Positions 16,471 through 25,403 of a stretch of DNA of 64,000 nucleotides are shown here, piece after piece. The notes beneath the pieces were generated by a model. It saw only the letters and a list, made by a program, of their open reading frames with translations. It had not been told where the DNA came from and did no database searches. The translations under genes and the position numbers were made by a program. Every line of letters begins with the position of its first letter. The first letter of the stretch is position 1. The stretch is from Streptomyces rubradiris. Its GTDB lineage: Bacteria > Actinomycetota > Actinomycetes > Streptomycetales > Streptomycetaceae. The stretch spans positions 434,001 to 498,000 of the forward strand of contig NZ_BNEA01000015.1 of NCBI RefSeq assembly GCF_016860525.1, written 5' to 3'.

Positions 16471-17127
16471 ATGACCGAGGAGAACGGCCGGACTCCGGCC
16501 GCCGTGGTGTTCGACGCGCTGGGCCTGGACTACGAGCGGGCGTACGCCGATTCCACGGCGCGCCGGGCGTCCCTGGACTGGCTGCTGGAGCGGCTGGCGC
16601 CGGGCAGCAGGGTGCTGGACGTGGGCAGCGGGACGGGACGGCCGACCGCGCACGCGCTGGCCGGGGCCGGGCACCGGGTGCTCGGCATCGATGTCTCGCC
16701 GGTGATGGTGGAGCTGGCCGCCCGGCAGGTGCCCGGAGCCGAGTTCCGGCTCGCCGACATCCGTGACGCGCCGCTCGCGGAGGCCTCCTTCGACGCGGTG
16801 TGCGCGTACTTCTCGCTGCTCCAGCTCTCACGCGCCGAACAGGCGGCCGTCGTGGCGAAGCTGGCGCGGGTGGTGCGGCCCGGCGGGCTGGTCGCGCTGG
16901 CCACCGTCCCCCTCGACGTGGAGGACGCCGAGGGCGAGTTCATGGGGCGCTCGATCCGGGTGACCAGTTTCGGCGCGGAGGCGTTCACCGGCCTGGTGGC
17001 CGGCGCCGGTCTGACGGTGCTGGCCGAGGAGTGCTCCCAGTTCACCCCGGACCTGCCCGGGGCCACGCCCGAACCGCAGCTGTTCGTGCACGCCCGGCGC
17101 CCGGACCAGCCGCCCGAGAGCCGGTGA
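16471..17127 (+). CDS. Class I SAM-dependent methyltransferase
   Basis: 218 residues with a Rossmann methyltransferase core. Motif I is VLDVGSGTGRPTAHAL (SAM binding), motif II GIDVSPVMVELA, then FDAVCAYFSLLQLSRAEQ and the motif-III-like VVRPGGLVALATVPLDVED. The substrate cannot be read from sequence; the family includes ubiquinone/menaquinone and natural-product methyltransferases. GAGGAG upstream supports the ATG at 16471. It runs divergent from the flavodoxin gene. Confidence 0.87.
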   Translation: MTEENGRTPAAVVFDALGLDYERAYADSTARRASLDWLLERLAPGSRVLDVGSGTGRPTAHALAGAGHRVLGIDVSPVMVELAARQVPGAEFRLADIRDAPLAEASFDAVCAYFSLLQLSRAEQAAVVAKLARVVRPGGLVALATVPLDVEDAEGEFMGRSIRVTSFGAEAFTGLVAGAGLTVLAEECSQFTPDLPGATPEPQLFVHARRPDQPPESR

Positions 17128-17197
17128 GCCGCGTTCCGCCCGGCGTTGTCGGTGCCCTCGGCTAGAGTTGCGGCTCCGAATCGAACGGGAGACGACA

Positions 17198-17926
17198 GTG
17201 CGGGTCAGGGTGGGGACGGTCGGCGGTCGTGTGGCCGTCGCGGCGGCGTTCGCGGTGCTGCTCGGCGGCTGCGCGGGAACGGCGGACGACGACGGGAAGA
17301 CATCCGCGAGCGCGTCGGTGGACGCGTCGGCGGATGCCAAGGGGGCGGCGGCCGAGGACACCGGGGAGAAGGCCACGGCGGCGGCCCGTGGCGGCACCCT
17401 CGGCCCGGCCGGTTCGGCCTGTGAACTGCCCGTCAGCTTCGGCGTGGCCAAGGACTGGGAGCCCAAGTCCATCGACGCCGAGAAGGAGTCGGCCCAGCTC
17501 TCGAAGGGCGGCGAGGACGGCGACCTGGCCGGGGAACTGGCCGCGGCCATGCTCCGGCAGGGGCCGGTCACCGCGGCCTGCGAGATAGACGCCAAGCCGG
17601 CCGGCAACATCGGCTTCCTGCGCGTATGGAAGGGCAAGCCCGGCGACGCCGACGCGGGCGGCGTGCTGCGCGCGTTCGTCGCCGCCCAGAAGGGCGCGGG
17701 CAAGGCGCAGTACCACTCCTTCAAGACCGGCGGTGGTGTCCCGGCCGTGGAGGTCGAGTACGTGTCGGCCGACAAGATCCTGGAGGAGACCAAGAAGGAG
17801 TGCGCCTTCGCGGTCGGTACGCCCGACGGCCCGGTCGTCCTGCACCTCGGCGGCATGGACACCCGCGAACACGAGGAGATGCTGCCCGCGTACGAGCTCG
17901 CCAAGAGCACGCTCGCGCTCTCCTGA
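17198..17926 (+). CDS. Secreted lipoprotein of unknown function
   Basis: 242 residues. A type II signal with lipobox LLGGC (Cys25) predicts lipidation and surface attachment. A disordered Asp/Ser/Ala/Lys linker (about 28-72) precedes a compact domain with two conserved-looking Cys (SACELPVSFGVAKDWEP and AACEID) that resembles streptomycete lipoproteins with mog1/PsbP-like folds (PAVEVEYVSADKI, then FAVGTPDGPVVLHLGG). The GTG at 17198 has GGGAG upstream. No enzymatic motif was seen. Confidence 0.8.
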   Translation: MRVRVGTVGGRVAVAAAFAVLLGGCAGTADDDGKTSASASVDASADAKGAAAEDTGEKATAAARGGTLGPAGSACELPVSFGVAKDWEPKSIDAEKESAQLSKGGEDGDLAGELAAAMLRQGPVTAACEIDAKPAGNIGFLRVWKGKPGDADAGGVLRAFVAAQKGAGKAQYHSFKTGGGVPAVEVEYVSADKILEETKKECAFAVGTPDGPVVLHLGGMDTREHEEMLPAYELAKSTLALS

Positions 17927-17946
17927 GGGCCGCCGCCGGGCCCCGC

Positions 17947-18579
17947 TCAGTCCCTGGCCGTGCTCCGGCCCAGGTAGGTGAGGGGCCCGGCGTCCGCTAC
18001 AGGGATCGGGTGGAAGCCGACCCGGTCGTAGAACGCGCGGGCGGCGGTGTTGGCGGTGACCATGCCCAGGTGGACCGCCCGGACGCCCTGTCCGCGCAGG
18101 GCGTCCAGGAAGGTGTGCAGCAACCGTCGGCCGTGTCCTAGCCGCTGCCAGCGCGGCAGCAGGTCGATGTGCAGGTGGGCGGGGTAGTCGGCGAGTTCGG
18201 GCAGCAGCATCCGCTCCGGGTGGTGCAGCAGCCGGACGATCTCCTCGGTGGGCGTGCTCGGCGGCCCGGCGGGTTCGGGGTAGCGGCCGGCCAGCCGGGG
18301 TATCCAGACGCGCCGGAAGTCCGCGACGAAGCGCTCGGTGTCCGCGGTGCCGAGGATGTATCCCACGGCTCGGCCCGTGCCGTCGTCCAGTACGAAGGCG
18401 AGGTCCGGGTCGAAGTGACAGTACGGCTCGGCGAAGAGCGACGGCATCAGGCCCGGGTCGGGGTAGACCGCCCGGGAGTCGCCGCCGAGGTGCGCGGTGC
18501 GGACGCAGACGTCGGCGACCGCGTCCCGGTCGGCAGGGCGGTAGGGCCGGATCAGGGGGGCCGGGTCGAGGGAGGACAT
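17947..18579 (-). CDS. GNAT family N-acetyltransferase
   Basis: 210 residues. It begins IRPYRPADRDAVADVCVRTA, has the central strand AFVLDDGTGRAVGYILGTADTE, and the acetyl-CoA loop WQRLGHGRRLLHTFL (the Q/RxxGxG/A motif). It ends with AVHLGMVTANTAARAFYDRVGF, all canonical for GNAT enzymes. The acceptor is unknown; the length and VWIPRLAGRYPEP insertion resemble enzymes acting on amino sugars or related small molecules. The ATG at 18579 sits very close to GAGG. A perfect CebR-type operator is centred about 25 bp upstream of the start, so the gene may respond to cello-oligosaccharide or a similar sugar signal. Confidence 0.87.
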   Translation of the reverse strand: MSSLDPAPLIRPYRPADRDAVADVCVRTAHLGGDSRAVYPDPGLMPSLFAEPYCHFDPDLAFVLDDGTGRAVGYILGTADTERFVADFRRVWIPRLAGRYPEPAGPPSTPTEEIVRLLHHPERMLLPELADYPAHLHIDLLPRWQRLGHGRRLLHTFLDALRGQGVRAVHLGMVTANTAARAFYDRVGFHPIPVADAGPLTYLGRSTARD

Positions 18580-18597
18580 GACCTCATACTGATCTTT

Positions 18598-18611
18598 TGG
18601 GAGCGCTCCCA
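18598..18611. promoter_or_regulatory. CebR/LacI-family operator, perfect 14-bp palindrome
   Basis: TGGGAGCGCTCCCA is exactly the operator reported for the cellobiose-responsive LacI-family repressor CebR of streptomycetes. It lies 18 bp upstream of the GNAT start codon, where binding would block initiation or early elongation. No cellulose or cellobiose genes are adjacent. The regulator is assumed to be encoded elsewhere, and another LacI-family protein with a similar site is possible. Confidence 0.7.
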
Positions 18612-18809
18612 CAAGTGATCGGACCGAGCCTGTCGTACAGTCCGGTGACCCGATCCGGGCCACGGGCCCCACCGGTGAGGCGGCGATGCGCCGGACCGGC
18701 CCGCCGGCCCGACCGGTCGGCCCCGCACGGGCGCCGGACGCACATAAGGAAGCCCTGGACAAGTCATAAGGGCGGCTTATGAGGTCATAGAGCAGACCCC
18801 CGTACCAGG

Positions 18810-18833
18810 TAAGGTCTGCCTTAGTTTAGGCTT
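18810..18833. promoter_or_regulatory. Iron-box-like (DmdR/DtxR/IdeR) operator upstream of fprA
   Basis: The segment begins TAAGGTCTGCCTTA (a TAAGG/CCTTA inverted repeat) and continues GTTTAGGCTT. It overlaps two offset partial matches to the actinobacterial iron box TTAGGTTAGSCTAACCTAA (about 12 of 19 positions for the first register; TTAGTTTAGGCT strongly matching the left half for the second). It ends about 40 bp before the fprA start. Iron repression of a ferredoxin reductase is biologically sensible. Confidence 0.55.
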
Positions 18834-18874
18834 CCTGATCAAGTCGCCCGTTCACGTTCGAAGGGAACCTGATC

Positions 18875-20239
18875 ATGCCGCGCCCCCTGCGGGTAGCCAT
18901 CGTCGGAGCCGGCCCCGCCGGGATCTACGCCGCCGACGCCCTGCTCAAATCCGAGGTGGCCGCCGACCCCGGTGTGTCCATCGACCTCTTCGAGCGGATG
19001 CCCGCCCCGTTCGGCCTGATCCGGTACGGCGTCGCGCCCGACCACCCGCGCATCAAGGGCATCATCACCGCCCTGCACCAGGTGCTCGACAAGCCGCAGA
19101 TCCGTCTCTTCGGCAACGTCGACTACCCGGCGGACCTCAACCTGGACGACCTCCGCGCCTTCTACGACGCGGTGATCTTCTCCACCGGCGCGATGGCCGA
19201 CCGCGCGCTGTCCATACCCGGTATCGACCTGGACGGCTCCTACGGCGCCGCCGACTTCGTGTCCTGGTACGACGGCCACCCGGACGTGCCGCGCACCTGG
19301 CCGCTCCAGGCGGAGAAGGTCGCCGTCCTCGGCGTCGGCAACGTGGCCCTGGACGTGGCCCGCATCCTGGCCAAGACCGCCGACGAGCTGCTGCCGACCG
19401 AGATCCCGCCGAACGTCTACGACGGCCTGAAGGCCAACAAGGCGGTGGAGATCCACGTCTTCGGCCGCCGTGGCCCGGCGCAGGCGAAGTTCAGCCCGAT
19501 GGAGCTGCGGGAGCTGGACCACTCGCCGAACATCGAGGTCATCGTCGACCCCGAGGACATCGACTACGACGAGGGCTCGATCGAGACCCGGCGCGGCAAC
19601 AAGCAGGCCGACATGGTCGCCAAGACGCTGGAGAACTGGGCGATCCGGGACATCGGCGACCGCCCGCACAAGCTCTACCTGCACTTCTTCGAGTCCCCGG
19701 CGGAGATCCTCGGCGAGGACGGCAAGGTCGTCGGCCTGCGCACCGAGCGCACCGCCCTGGACGGCACCGGCAACGTCAAGGGCACCGGCGCCTTCAAGGA
19801 CTGGGACGTCACGGCGGTCTACCGCGCGGTCGGCTACCTCTCCGAGAAGCTGCCCAAGCTGCCCTGGGACGAGGACTCCGGGACCGTGCCGGACGAGGGC
19901 GGCCGGGTCATCGAGGACGGCGGCACCCACCTTCAGTCCACGTACGTCACCGGCTGGATCCGGCGCGGCCCGGTCGGCCTCATCGGCCACACCAAGGGTG
20001 ACGCCAACGAGACCGTGGCCAACCTGCTGGACGACTTCGCGAACGGCAGGCTGCACACCCCGTCCGCGCCCGAGCCGGAGGCCGTGGACGCCTTCCTCGC
20101 CGAGCGGAACGTCCGCTTCACCACCTGGGACGGCTGGTACAAGCTGGACGCCGCCGAGCGCGCCCTGGGCGAGCCGCAGGGCCGCGAGCGGGTGAAGATC
20201 GTGGAGCGGGAGGACATGCTGCGGGAGAGCGGGGCGTAA
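18875..20239 (+). CDS. fprA: Ferredoxin-NADP(+) reductase, FprA type
   Basis: 454-residue FAD/NAD(P) enzyme of the adrenodoxin-reductase-like family that passes electrons between NADPH and ferredoxins, for example to P450s or iron-release systems. FAD binding is seen in VAIVGAGPAGIYAAD (8-22), followed by family blocks APFGLIRYGVAPDHP and FSTGAMADRALSIPG. The NADP site is VAVLGVGNVALDVARIL and FGRRGPAQAKFS, with GWIRRGPVGLIGHTKGDA near the C terminus. Full length, no frameshift. AAGGGA precedes the ATG, and an iron-box-like sequence lies upstream. It could serve the P450 at 1168, though the genes are unlinked. Confidence 0.95.
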   Translation: MPRPLRVAIVGAGPAGIYAADALLKSEVAADPGVSIDLFERMPAPFGLIRYGVAPDHPRIKGIITALHQVLDKPQIRLFGNVDYPADLNLDDLRAFYDAVIFSTGAMADRALSIPGIDLDGSYGAADFVSWYDGHPDVPRTWPLQAEKVAVLGVGNVALDVARILAKTADELLPTEIPPNVYDGLKANKAVEIHVFGRRGPAQAKFSPMELRELDHSPNIEVIVDPEDIDYDEGSIETRRGNKQADMVAKTLENWAIRDIGDRPHKLYLHFFESPAEILGEDGKVVGLRTERTALDGTGNVKGTGAFKDWDVTAVYRAVGYLSEKLPKLPWDEDSGTVPDEGGRVIEDGGTHLQSTYVTGWIRRGPVGLIGHTKGDANETVANLLDDFANGRLHTPSAPEPEAVDAFLAERNVRFTTWDGWYKLDAAERALGEPQGRERVKIVEREDMLRESGA

Positions 20240-20363
20240 CGTCCCGGCCTCGCCGGGAAGGCGGCGGGGCCGGCGCGGGGGCGTTCGATACCGAGCAGCC
20301 CGCTCGCGGCGGCCCCGGGTGCCCGGCCGGCGGCGGACAAGGCCACGGCCCCGCGGTGCCCGG

Positions 20364-20622
20364 TCAGGCGACGCACGAGATCGCGGCCCCGGGTGACCCG
20401 TCAGACGACGGACAACGTCACGGCCCCGGATGACCGGTCAGGCGACGCACGAGGCCGCGGCCCCGGGTGACCCGTCAGGCGATGGGCAACGTCGTGGCCC
20501 CGGGTGACCGGTCAGGTGACGGACGAGATCGCGACCACGGGTGCCCGGTCAGGTGACGGACGAGATCGCGACCACGGGTGACCGGTCAGGCGGCTGACGA
20601 GGTCGTGGCCGGGTGTCCGGGC
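20364..20622. repeat. 37-bp minisatellite, seven tandem copies
   Basis: Units begin with TCAGG (TCAGA in the second) at 20364, 20401, 20438, 20475, 20512, 20549 and 20586, exactly 37 bp apart. A degenerate unit may precede at about 20327. The unit is approximately TCAGGYGACGSACGAGATCG followed by CGGCCCCGGGTGACCCG. Copies 5 and 6 are nearly identical, others diverge by several bases. The period is not a multiple of three and no start or RBS is present, so it is noncoding. It fills most of the 531-bp gap between fprA and the next gene. Confidence 0.93.
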
Positions 20623-20770
20623 GTACGCCGTCCCCGCGCGGGCCTGCGGTCGCGTGCCGGTGCGCCGGGCGTACCCCCGGGCGACGCGCGGGGTTCGGCC
20701 CCCGCGCCCGTGCCGCGCCGCCGAGCGGTGATACTGGGAGGCGCACCCGCCCCCATCAGCAGATTGGCTC

Positions 20771-21991
20771 ATGTCGAACTCCGCCACCGACCACGCCACC
20801 GTCCCGCAGACCCTCTGGGCGGTGCGGGGCCGCCACACCGGTCCCGCCCCCGAGGACGTCGTCCGCCGCACCCTGCGCCGGCACAAGGAGAGCGGGGACA
20901 TCGACGACTTCGCCGAACCGCCCGCGGCCGGGGACACCGGCCGGCGGGTCTTCGAGGCCCGCTGGCGGGCCGGCGGCGCGGTGACCGTGCGGGCCCGGCT
21001 GTCCCTCCTGCCGCCACGGGGCCGGCCGCAGGGACAGGAGTGGCGGCTGGTCGCGGAGGCGGAGCGGCCGTGGGACGACACCTGGCCCTCCCCCGCGACC
21101 CTGTTCTGGCCCGACGGCGGCTCCGCCGACGACGTGGGCTCCTGGGATCACCACCCCTCGGTCCCCGGCCTGCGCTTCCGGCACGTCAACCCGCTGCCCG
21201 AGGACGACAAGGAGATGCGCCGCCGGCTGCGGGACGCGGCCCGGGAGGCATGGTGTGTCCATGTCGTCGTGCACGAGGCGATGACGCCGGACGAGCGGGG
21301 CCGGCTGCCGCTGGCGGCACTGCTCCCGCCCGGTCTGCGGCACCGCGTGATCGAGCACCGGGCCACACCGCAGCAATTCCGCGGGGTCAACTGGGCGCTG
21401 AAGGACCTGGGCGTCGAGGTGCCGCGCGGCGGCGCCGTCCTGCTGCCGCCGGACCCGGCGCCGAAGGACTACGACGGCCGGGAACACAGCGTGCGCAACG
21501 TCTTCCTGGACGGCTCGGAGCCGGCCGAACTCGTCGCCGCGCTACGGCACTTCGTCGCCCAGCCGCGCCCCCTGTCCCAGGACGCCGCCGACGCGCTGAC
21601 GGACCTGCGAGAGAACTGGACCCTGATGACCCTCCAGGAGCAGTTGGAGCGCGAGCGGCGGTTGGTCGCGATGTACGCCGACGCGCTGGAGGCCATGACG
21701 AAGTCCCGGGACCTGTACAAGCAGGCCGCCGAGCAGGCGCTGGAGGCCTTGGCCGCCTACCGGGACATGCCCCCGCCCGCCCTGCCGCAGCAGCGGCCCG
21801 GCTCCCGGCCACCGGGTGCCCTGCACCAGCTGACGCGGACGTTCGAGCGGCTCAAACTGCCCGTGTGGGGACGCCAGCAGCCGGAACCCGCCCAGGACGC
21901 CCCGTCCGGCGCGGCCGGCGACACCGGCGCACCGACCGACACCGCCGCACCGACGGACACGGCGGCGCCGGGGGACGGGAAGCCGTCCTGA
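20771..21991 (+). CDS. Protein of unknown function with C-terminal coiled coil
   Basis: 406 residues, not recognised. The first ~275 residues look globular with beta-rich stretches (VFEARWRAGGAVTVRARLSLL; WCVHVVVHEAMTPDERG) and acidic/tryptophan clusters. Residues about 283-335 form a strongly predicted coiled coil (LQEQLERERRLVAMYADALE). The tail is disordered with three TDTAAP-like repeats. No signal peptide or membrane segment. The ATG follows a short AG-poor leader. A DUF1232 gene starts 31 bp downstream on the same strand, suggesting an operon. Confidence 0.7.
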   Translation: MSNSATDHATVPQTLWAVRGRHTGPAPEDVVRRTLRRHKESGDIDDFAEPPAAGDTGRRVFEARWRAGGAVTVRARLSLLPPRGRPQGQEWRLVAEAERPWDDTWPSPATLFWPDGGSADDVGSWDHHPSVPGLRFRHVNPLPEDDKEMRRRLRDAAREAWCVHVVVHEAMTPDERGRLPLAALLPPGLRHRVIEHRATPQQFRGVNWALKDLGVEVPRGGAVLLPPDPAPKDYDGREHSVRNVFLDGSEPAELVAALRHFVAQPRPLSQDAADALTDLRENWTLMTLQEQLERERRLVAMYADALEAMTKSRDLYKQAAEQALEALAAYRDMPPPALPQQRPGSRPPGALHQLTRTFERLKLPVWGRQQPEPAQDAPSGAAGDTGAPTDTAAPTDTAAPGDGKPS

Positions 21992-22022
21992 CCCTCCCGG
22001 ACGGCCAGGACAAGGAGCCCTG

Positions 22023-22298
22023 ATGGACACGACCACCACCCTGCTGCTGATCGCGGCCTGCGTGGCGGCGGCGCTGCTCGCCGCCGCCGTGGCCCTGCTG
22101 GTGCGGCTGGTGCGGACCCGGCGCACGCTGCGCCGGGCGGGGCTGCCCACGGGCCCGCGCTGGGTGTTCTGGGGCGCGGTCGCCTATCTGCTGCTGCCCA
22201 CCGACCTGCTGCCCGACCCGGTGTACCTGGACGACATCGGCGTCCTGCTCCTCGCCCTGCGCAGCCTGCCGCTGCCGCGCCGGACGCCCGAGGGCTGA
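22023..22298 (+). CDS. DUF1232 (YkvA-type) small membrane protein
   Basis: 91 residues. An N-terminal transmembrane helix (about 6-28) is followed by a basic loop and a second hydrophobic segment carrying the family signature WVFWGAVAYLLLPTDLLPDPVYLDDIG (here about 48-73; the PxDLLPD core is diagnostic). Function unknown in the family. CAAGGAGCCCTG just before the ATG is a good RBS. It probably shares a transcript with the preceding coiled-coil protein. Confidence 0.85.
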   Translation: MDTTTTLLLIAACVAAALLAAAVALLVRLVRTRRTLRRAGLPTGPRWVFWGAVAYLLLPTDLLPDPVYLDDIGVLLLALRSLPLPRRTPEG

Positions 22299-22451
22299 CG
22301 GCCTCCGTCGGCCGGCCTCCGGCGACACCGAAGGGCGACACCGAAGGGCGATACCGGAGAACGTACGGAGCCGCCCAGGTGCGTCCCCCGCCCCTCGTGG
22401 CGCATTCTTGCTGTGTCATCCAGCGCGGGCACACGGGACGAGGTGGGGCCG

Positions 22452-25007
22452 ATGGCTGGGAGCGGCGAGCGGGCGGGGCCTACGCGGGACCGGCTGACCG
22501 CGCTGCTGGCCGACGCCTCGGCGGCCGTCCTCGGCACGGCCGGCGGCCGGGCGACGGGCGTGTACCTGCGGTCGGGCACCCCGGACGTGCTGCGTCTGGC
22601 GGTGCTGGCGGGACTGCCCGGCCCGCTGTTCCGGCCCTGGTGGCGGCTGCACGCCGACCATCCCTTCCCGGTCGCCGACGCCTACCGGCTGGGCGGCCCG
22701 GTGGTCCTGCCGAACGCCACGGAGACCATGCGCCGGTACCCGCAGTTCGCCGCCGGTCTGCCCTTCCCGTTCGGGTCGGCGTATGTGCCGGTGCCGGGCG
22801 CGACGCGGCCGCTCGGGGTGCTGACGGTGTTGTGCCCGGCGTTGACGGACACCGGGGACGAACTCCTCGACCAGGGGCTGCTGGTGCGGCTGGCCGAGGG
22901 CCTGGGCGCCGAGCTGCTCGGCCTGGCCGGCGGGGACGAGGGCGCGGTCCGCTGGGACGAGGCGCCGCTGTGCGTACGGCCGCCCCCGGCCCGGACCGCG
23001 CGGCCCGCCGTGGGGCGCTTCACCTGGGATCCGGCGACCTCGCTGGTCCGCGCGGACGACCGGCTGCACGCCCTGCTCGGCCGGGACGCGGGCGCGTTCG
23101 CGGGGACGGCCGACGCGCTCGCCGACGCCCTGGCGCCGGCCGAAGCGCACCGGGTCCTGGCCGCGCTGCGCGACACCGCGGCCGGGAGACCGCCGGGCGC
23201 GCCGCTGAGCCTGCGGGCCGGGGACGGCACACCGCGGCTGCTGGACCTGTGGCCGGCGGACGCCCCCGGCGCCGGGCCCGCCGTCACCGGGGTGGTGATC
23301 CACGCCGGTGAGGCCGCCTGCGCCGAGAGCGCGGCGGACCCGCTGCCGCAGGGCGTGCTCTGCCTGGACCGGCTGGGGCTGATCGTGTACGCCAACCCGG
23401 CGGCGGCCCGGATGGTGGGCCGGTGCCGGGAGTGGCTGCTCGGGCGTGCGCTGTGGGACGCGCTGCCCTGGCTGTCCGGGCCGCCGTACGACGACCACCT
23501 GCGCGGCGCCCTGCTCGCGCCGGAGCCCGTGTGTTTCCACGCGCGGCGGCCGGCCGGCGACGACCGGGGCGGACCCGGCGACGGTGACTGGCTGGCCGTG
23601 TCGGTGCATCCGGGGGCGGACCTGCTGACCTGCACGCTCGTCCCGGCCAGCCGCATGGACCCGGCGGCCGGCCCGGTGCCCCGGGCGCACCCGGACGAGG
23701 GGGCGGAGCCGGACGGCCGCTCGATGGCACCGCTGTACCGGCCGATCGCGCTGGCCATCGCGCTGACCGACGCGGTGACCGCCCGGCAGGTGTCGGCGGT
23801 GGTCGTGCGGGAGCTGCTGCCCGCGTTCGGCGGCCGGCGGCTGGCCATCTACCTGCTCCAGGAACGGCGGCTCCACCTGGCCTGGGAAACCGGGTTCCCG
23901 CGGGGGTTCCTCGACCCGTTCGAGGGCGTCGGCCTGGACGCGCGGATCCCGGGGGTGGAGACCCTGACCACCGGCAGGCCGCTGTTCTTCGAGTCCATGG
24001 CGCAGCTCGGGGCGGCCTATCCCGGGCTCGCCCTCGACGCGGCCGTGGGGGCGCGCGCCTTCCTGCCGCTGATCGCCTCGGGACGGCCGGTGGGTTCCTG
24101 CATCCTCGGTTTCGACCGGCCGCGCGGGTTCAGCGCGCAGGAGCGTACGGTGCTCACCGCGCTCGCCGGGCTGATCGCGCACGCCATGGAGCGGGCCCGC
24201 CGCTACGACAGCGAGGCGGCCCTCGCCCGCGGGCTCCAGGAGGCGCTGCTGCCGCGCCGGCTGTCGGCGCACCCCGAGGTGGAGACCGCGGGCCGCTATC
24301 TGCCGGGGACGCAGGGCATGGACGTGGGCGGGGACTGGTACGACGTGGTGGAGTCCGGGGACGGACTGGCGCTGGTCATCGGCGATGTGCAGGGGCACGG
24401 GGTGCAGGCGGCGGCCACCATGGGCCAGTTGCGCAGCGCCGTGCGGGCGTTCGCGCTGGGCGACCGGCCGCCGGACGAGGTGCTCAGCGGCACCAATCAC
24501 CTGCTGATCGGCCTGGACCCGGGCCAGTTCGCCAGTTGCTGCTGTCTGCGGCTGGACCCCGCCACCGGCTTGACCCGGATCGCCCGGGCGGGTCATCTGC
24601 CGCCGCTGCTGCGCTGCCCGGACGGCCGGACCCGGGTGCTGGACGTTCCGGGCGGTGTCGTCCTCGGGGTGGATCCGCACGCCCGGTACCCGGTGACGGA
24701 GCTGGTGCTGGTGCCGGACGCGATCCTGGCCCTGTACACCGACGGTCTGGTGGAGCGGCCCGGCGCCGACATCGACGAGGGCATCGCGGAGCTGCGGCTG
24801 GCGCTGGCCAAGGCCGGTGCGGCCGTGCGCCGGCGTGGCGGGACGGGCGCGCGTTCCCTGGCCGCGGTCGCCGACCGGCTCACCGACGCCGCCCGGCTCG
24901 CCGCCGACCGCCCGGACGACGTGGCCCTCCTGCTGGCCGCCCGCCACCCGCCGCCCCCGGCCCCGGGACGCCACGGCCGCCGCGCGGCACCCGCCCACGG
25001 CCCGTGA
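22452..25007 (+). CDS. PP2C (SpoIIE-type) serine phosphatase with GAF and PAS sensors
   Basis: 851 residues, cytoplasmic. Order by eye: GAF-like (about 10-150), PAS-like (about 155-285, weak), PAS (about 296-370, GLIVYANPAAARMVG), GAF (about 420-585, including GRPVGSCILGFDRPRGF), then the SpoIIE phosphatase (about 605-840). Metal-binding motifs are VGGDWYDVV, VIGDVQGHG, LYTDGLVE and the terminal DDVALLL, all intact. Such RsbU-like enzymes dephosphorylate anti-anti-sigma factors and so release sigma factors. No kinase domain is attached. GAGGTGGGG precedes the ATG at 22452; an upstream in-frame GTG at 22413 is less likely. A second, membrane-bound PP2C lies downstream. Confidence 0.9.
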   Translation: MAGSGERAGPTRDRLTALLADASAAVLGTAGGRATGVYLRSGTPDVLRLAVLAGLPGPLFRPWWRLHADHPFPVADAYRLGGPVVLPNATETMRRYPQFAAGLPFPFGSAYVPVPGATRPLGVLTVLCPALTDTGDELLDQGLLVRLAEGLGAELLGLAGGDEGAVRWDEAPLCVRPPPARTARPAVGRFTWDPATSLVRADDRLHALLGRDAGAFAGTADALADALAPAEAHRVLAALRDTAAGRPPGAPLSLRAGDGTPRLLDLWPADAPGAGPAVTGVVIHAGEAACAESAADPLPQGVLCLDRLGLIVYANPAAARMVGRCREWLLGRALWDALPWLSGPPYDDHLRGALLAPEPVCFHARRPAGDDRGGPGDGDWLAVSVHPGADLLTCTLVPASRMDPAAGPVPRAHPDEGAEPDGRSMAPLYRPIALAIALTDAVTARQVSAVVVRELLPAFGGRRLAIYLLQERRLHLAWETGFPRGFLDPFEGVGLDARIPGVETLTTGRPLFFESMAQLGAAYPGLALDAAVGARAFLPLIASGRPVGSCILGFDRPRGFSAQERTVLTALAGLIAHAMERARRYDSEAALARGLQEALLPRRLSAHPEVETAGRYLPGTQGMDVGGDWYDVVESGDGLALVIGDVQGHGVQAAATMGQLRSAVRAFALGDRPPDEVLSGTNHLLIGLDPGQFASCCCLRLDPATGLTRIARAGHLPPLLRCPDGRTRVLDVPGGVVLGVDPHARYPVTELVLVPDAILALYTDGLVERPGADIDEGIAELRLALAKAGAAVRRRGGTGARSLAAVADRLTDAARLAADRPDDVALLLAARHPPPPAPGRHGRRAAPAHGP

Positions 25008-25046
25008 GCCCGTTCTGGCCACGGACCCGGCCCTCCCGTAGGGCCC

Positions 25047-25260
25047 GGGAACCGGCCGGACCCACCGCCATGCCCCCCGGGCGTCCGGTACGACCCGAGA
25101 GCCGGTCACCGCCATGCACCCGGCCTCCGATACGCCCCACGAGCCGGCCGGCCGCCGCCATGCCCGGCCACCCGGGAACGCCCCCGGAACCGGCCGGTCC
25201 CCCGCCATGGCCCAATCCTCCGGTACGGCCCGTGAGCCGGCCGGGTCGCCCCCCTGTCCC
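25047..25260. repeat. Degenerate ~45-bp tandem repeat
   Basis: Five diverged units of about 44-47 bp recur between the two phosphatase genes. Each contains an ACCGGCCGG or AGCCGG element followed by a CCGCCATG-like word (positions 25067, 25111, 25157 and 25204, with a decayed fifth near 25248). The rest of the 396-bp gap up to 25403 is C-rich with no gene. The array looks like an old minisatellite of the same general sort as the others in the window. Confidence 0.65.
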
Positions 25261-25403
25261 CCAGCCCCCGTACGGGGCCGCTTCCGGAACATCCCGTACG
25301 GCCCGTGGCCGCTCCCGGTGCCGGTCGGGTGCCCTCCGGTCGGCCGTCGGCGCCTCGGGTGACGCTCTCGCCTCACGGCGCCGGGCAGTGTAGACATGGG
25401 CAC

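Noticed and set aside
20364..20622. CRISPR array
   Set aside because: Units are directly adjacent at 37 bp with no unique spacers, and there are no cas genes.
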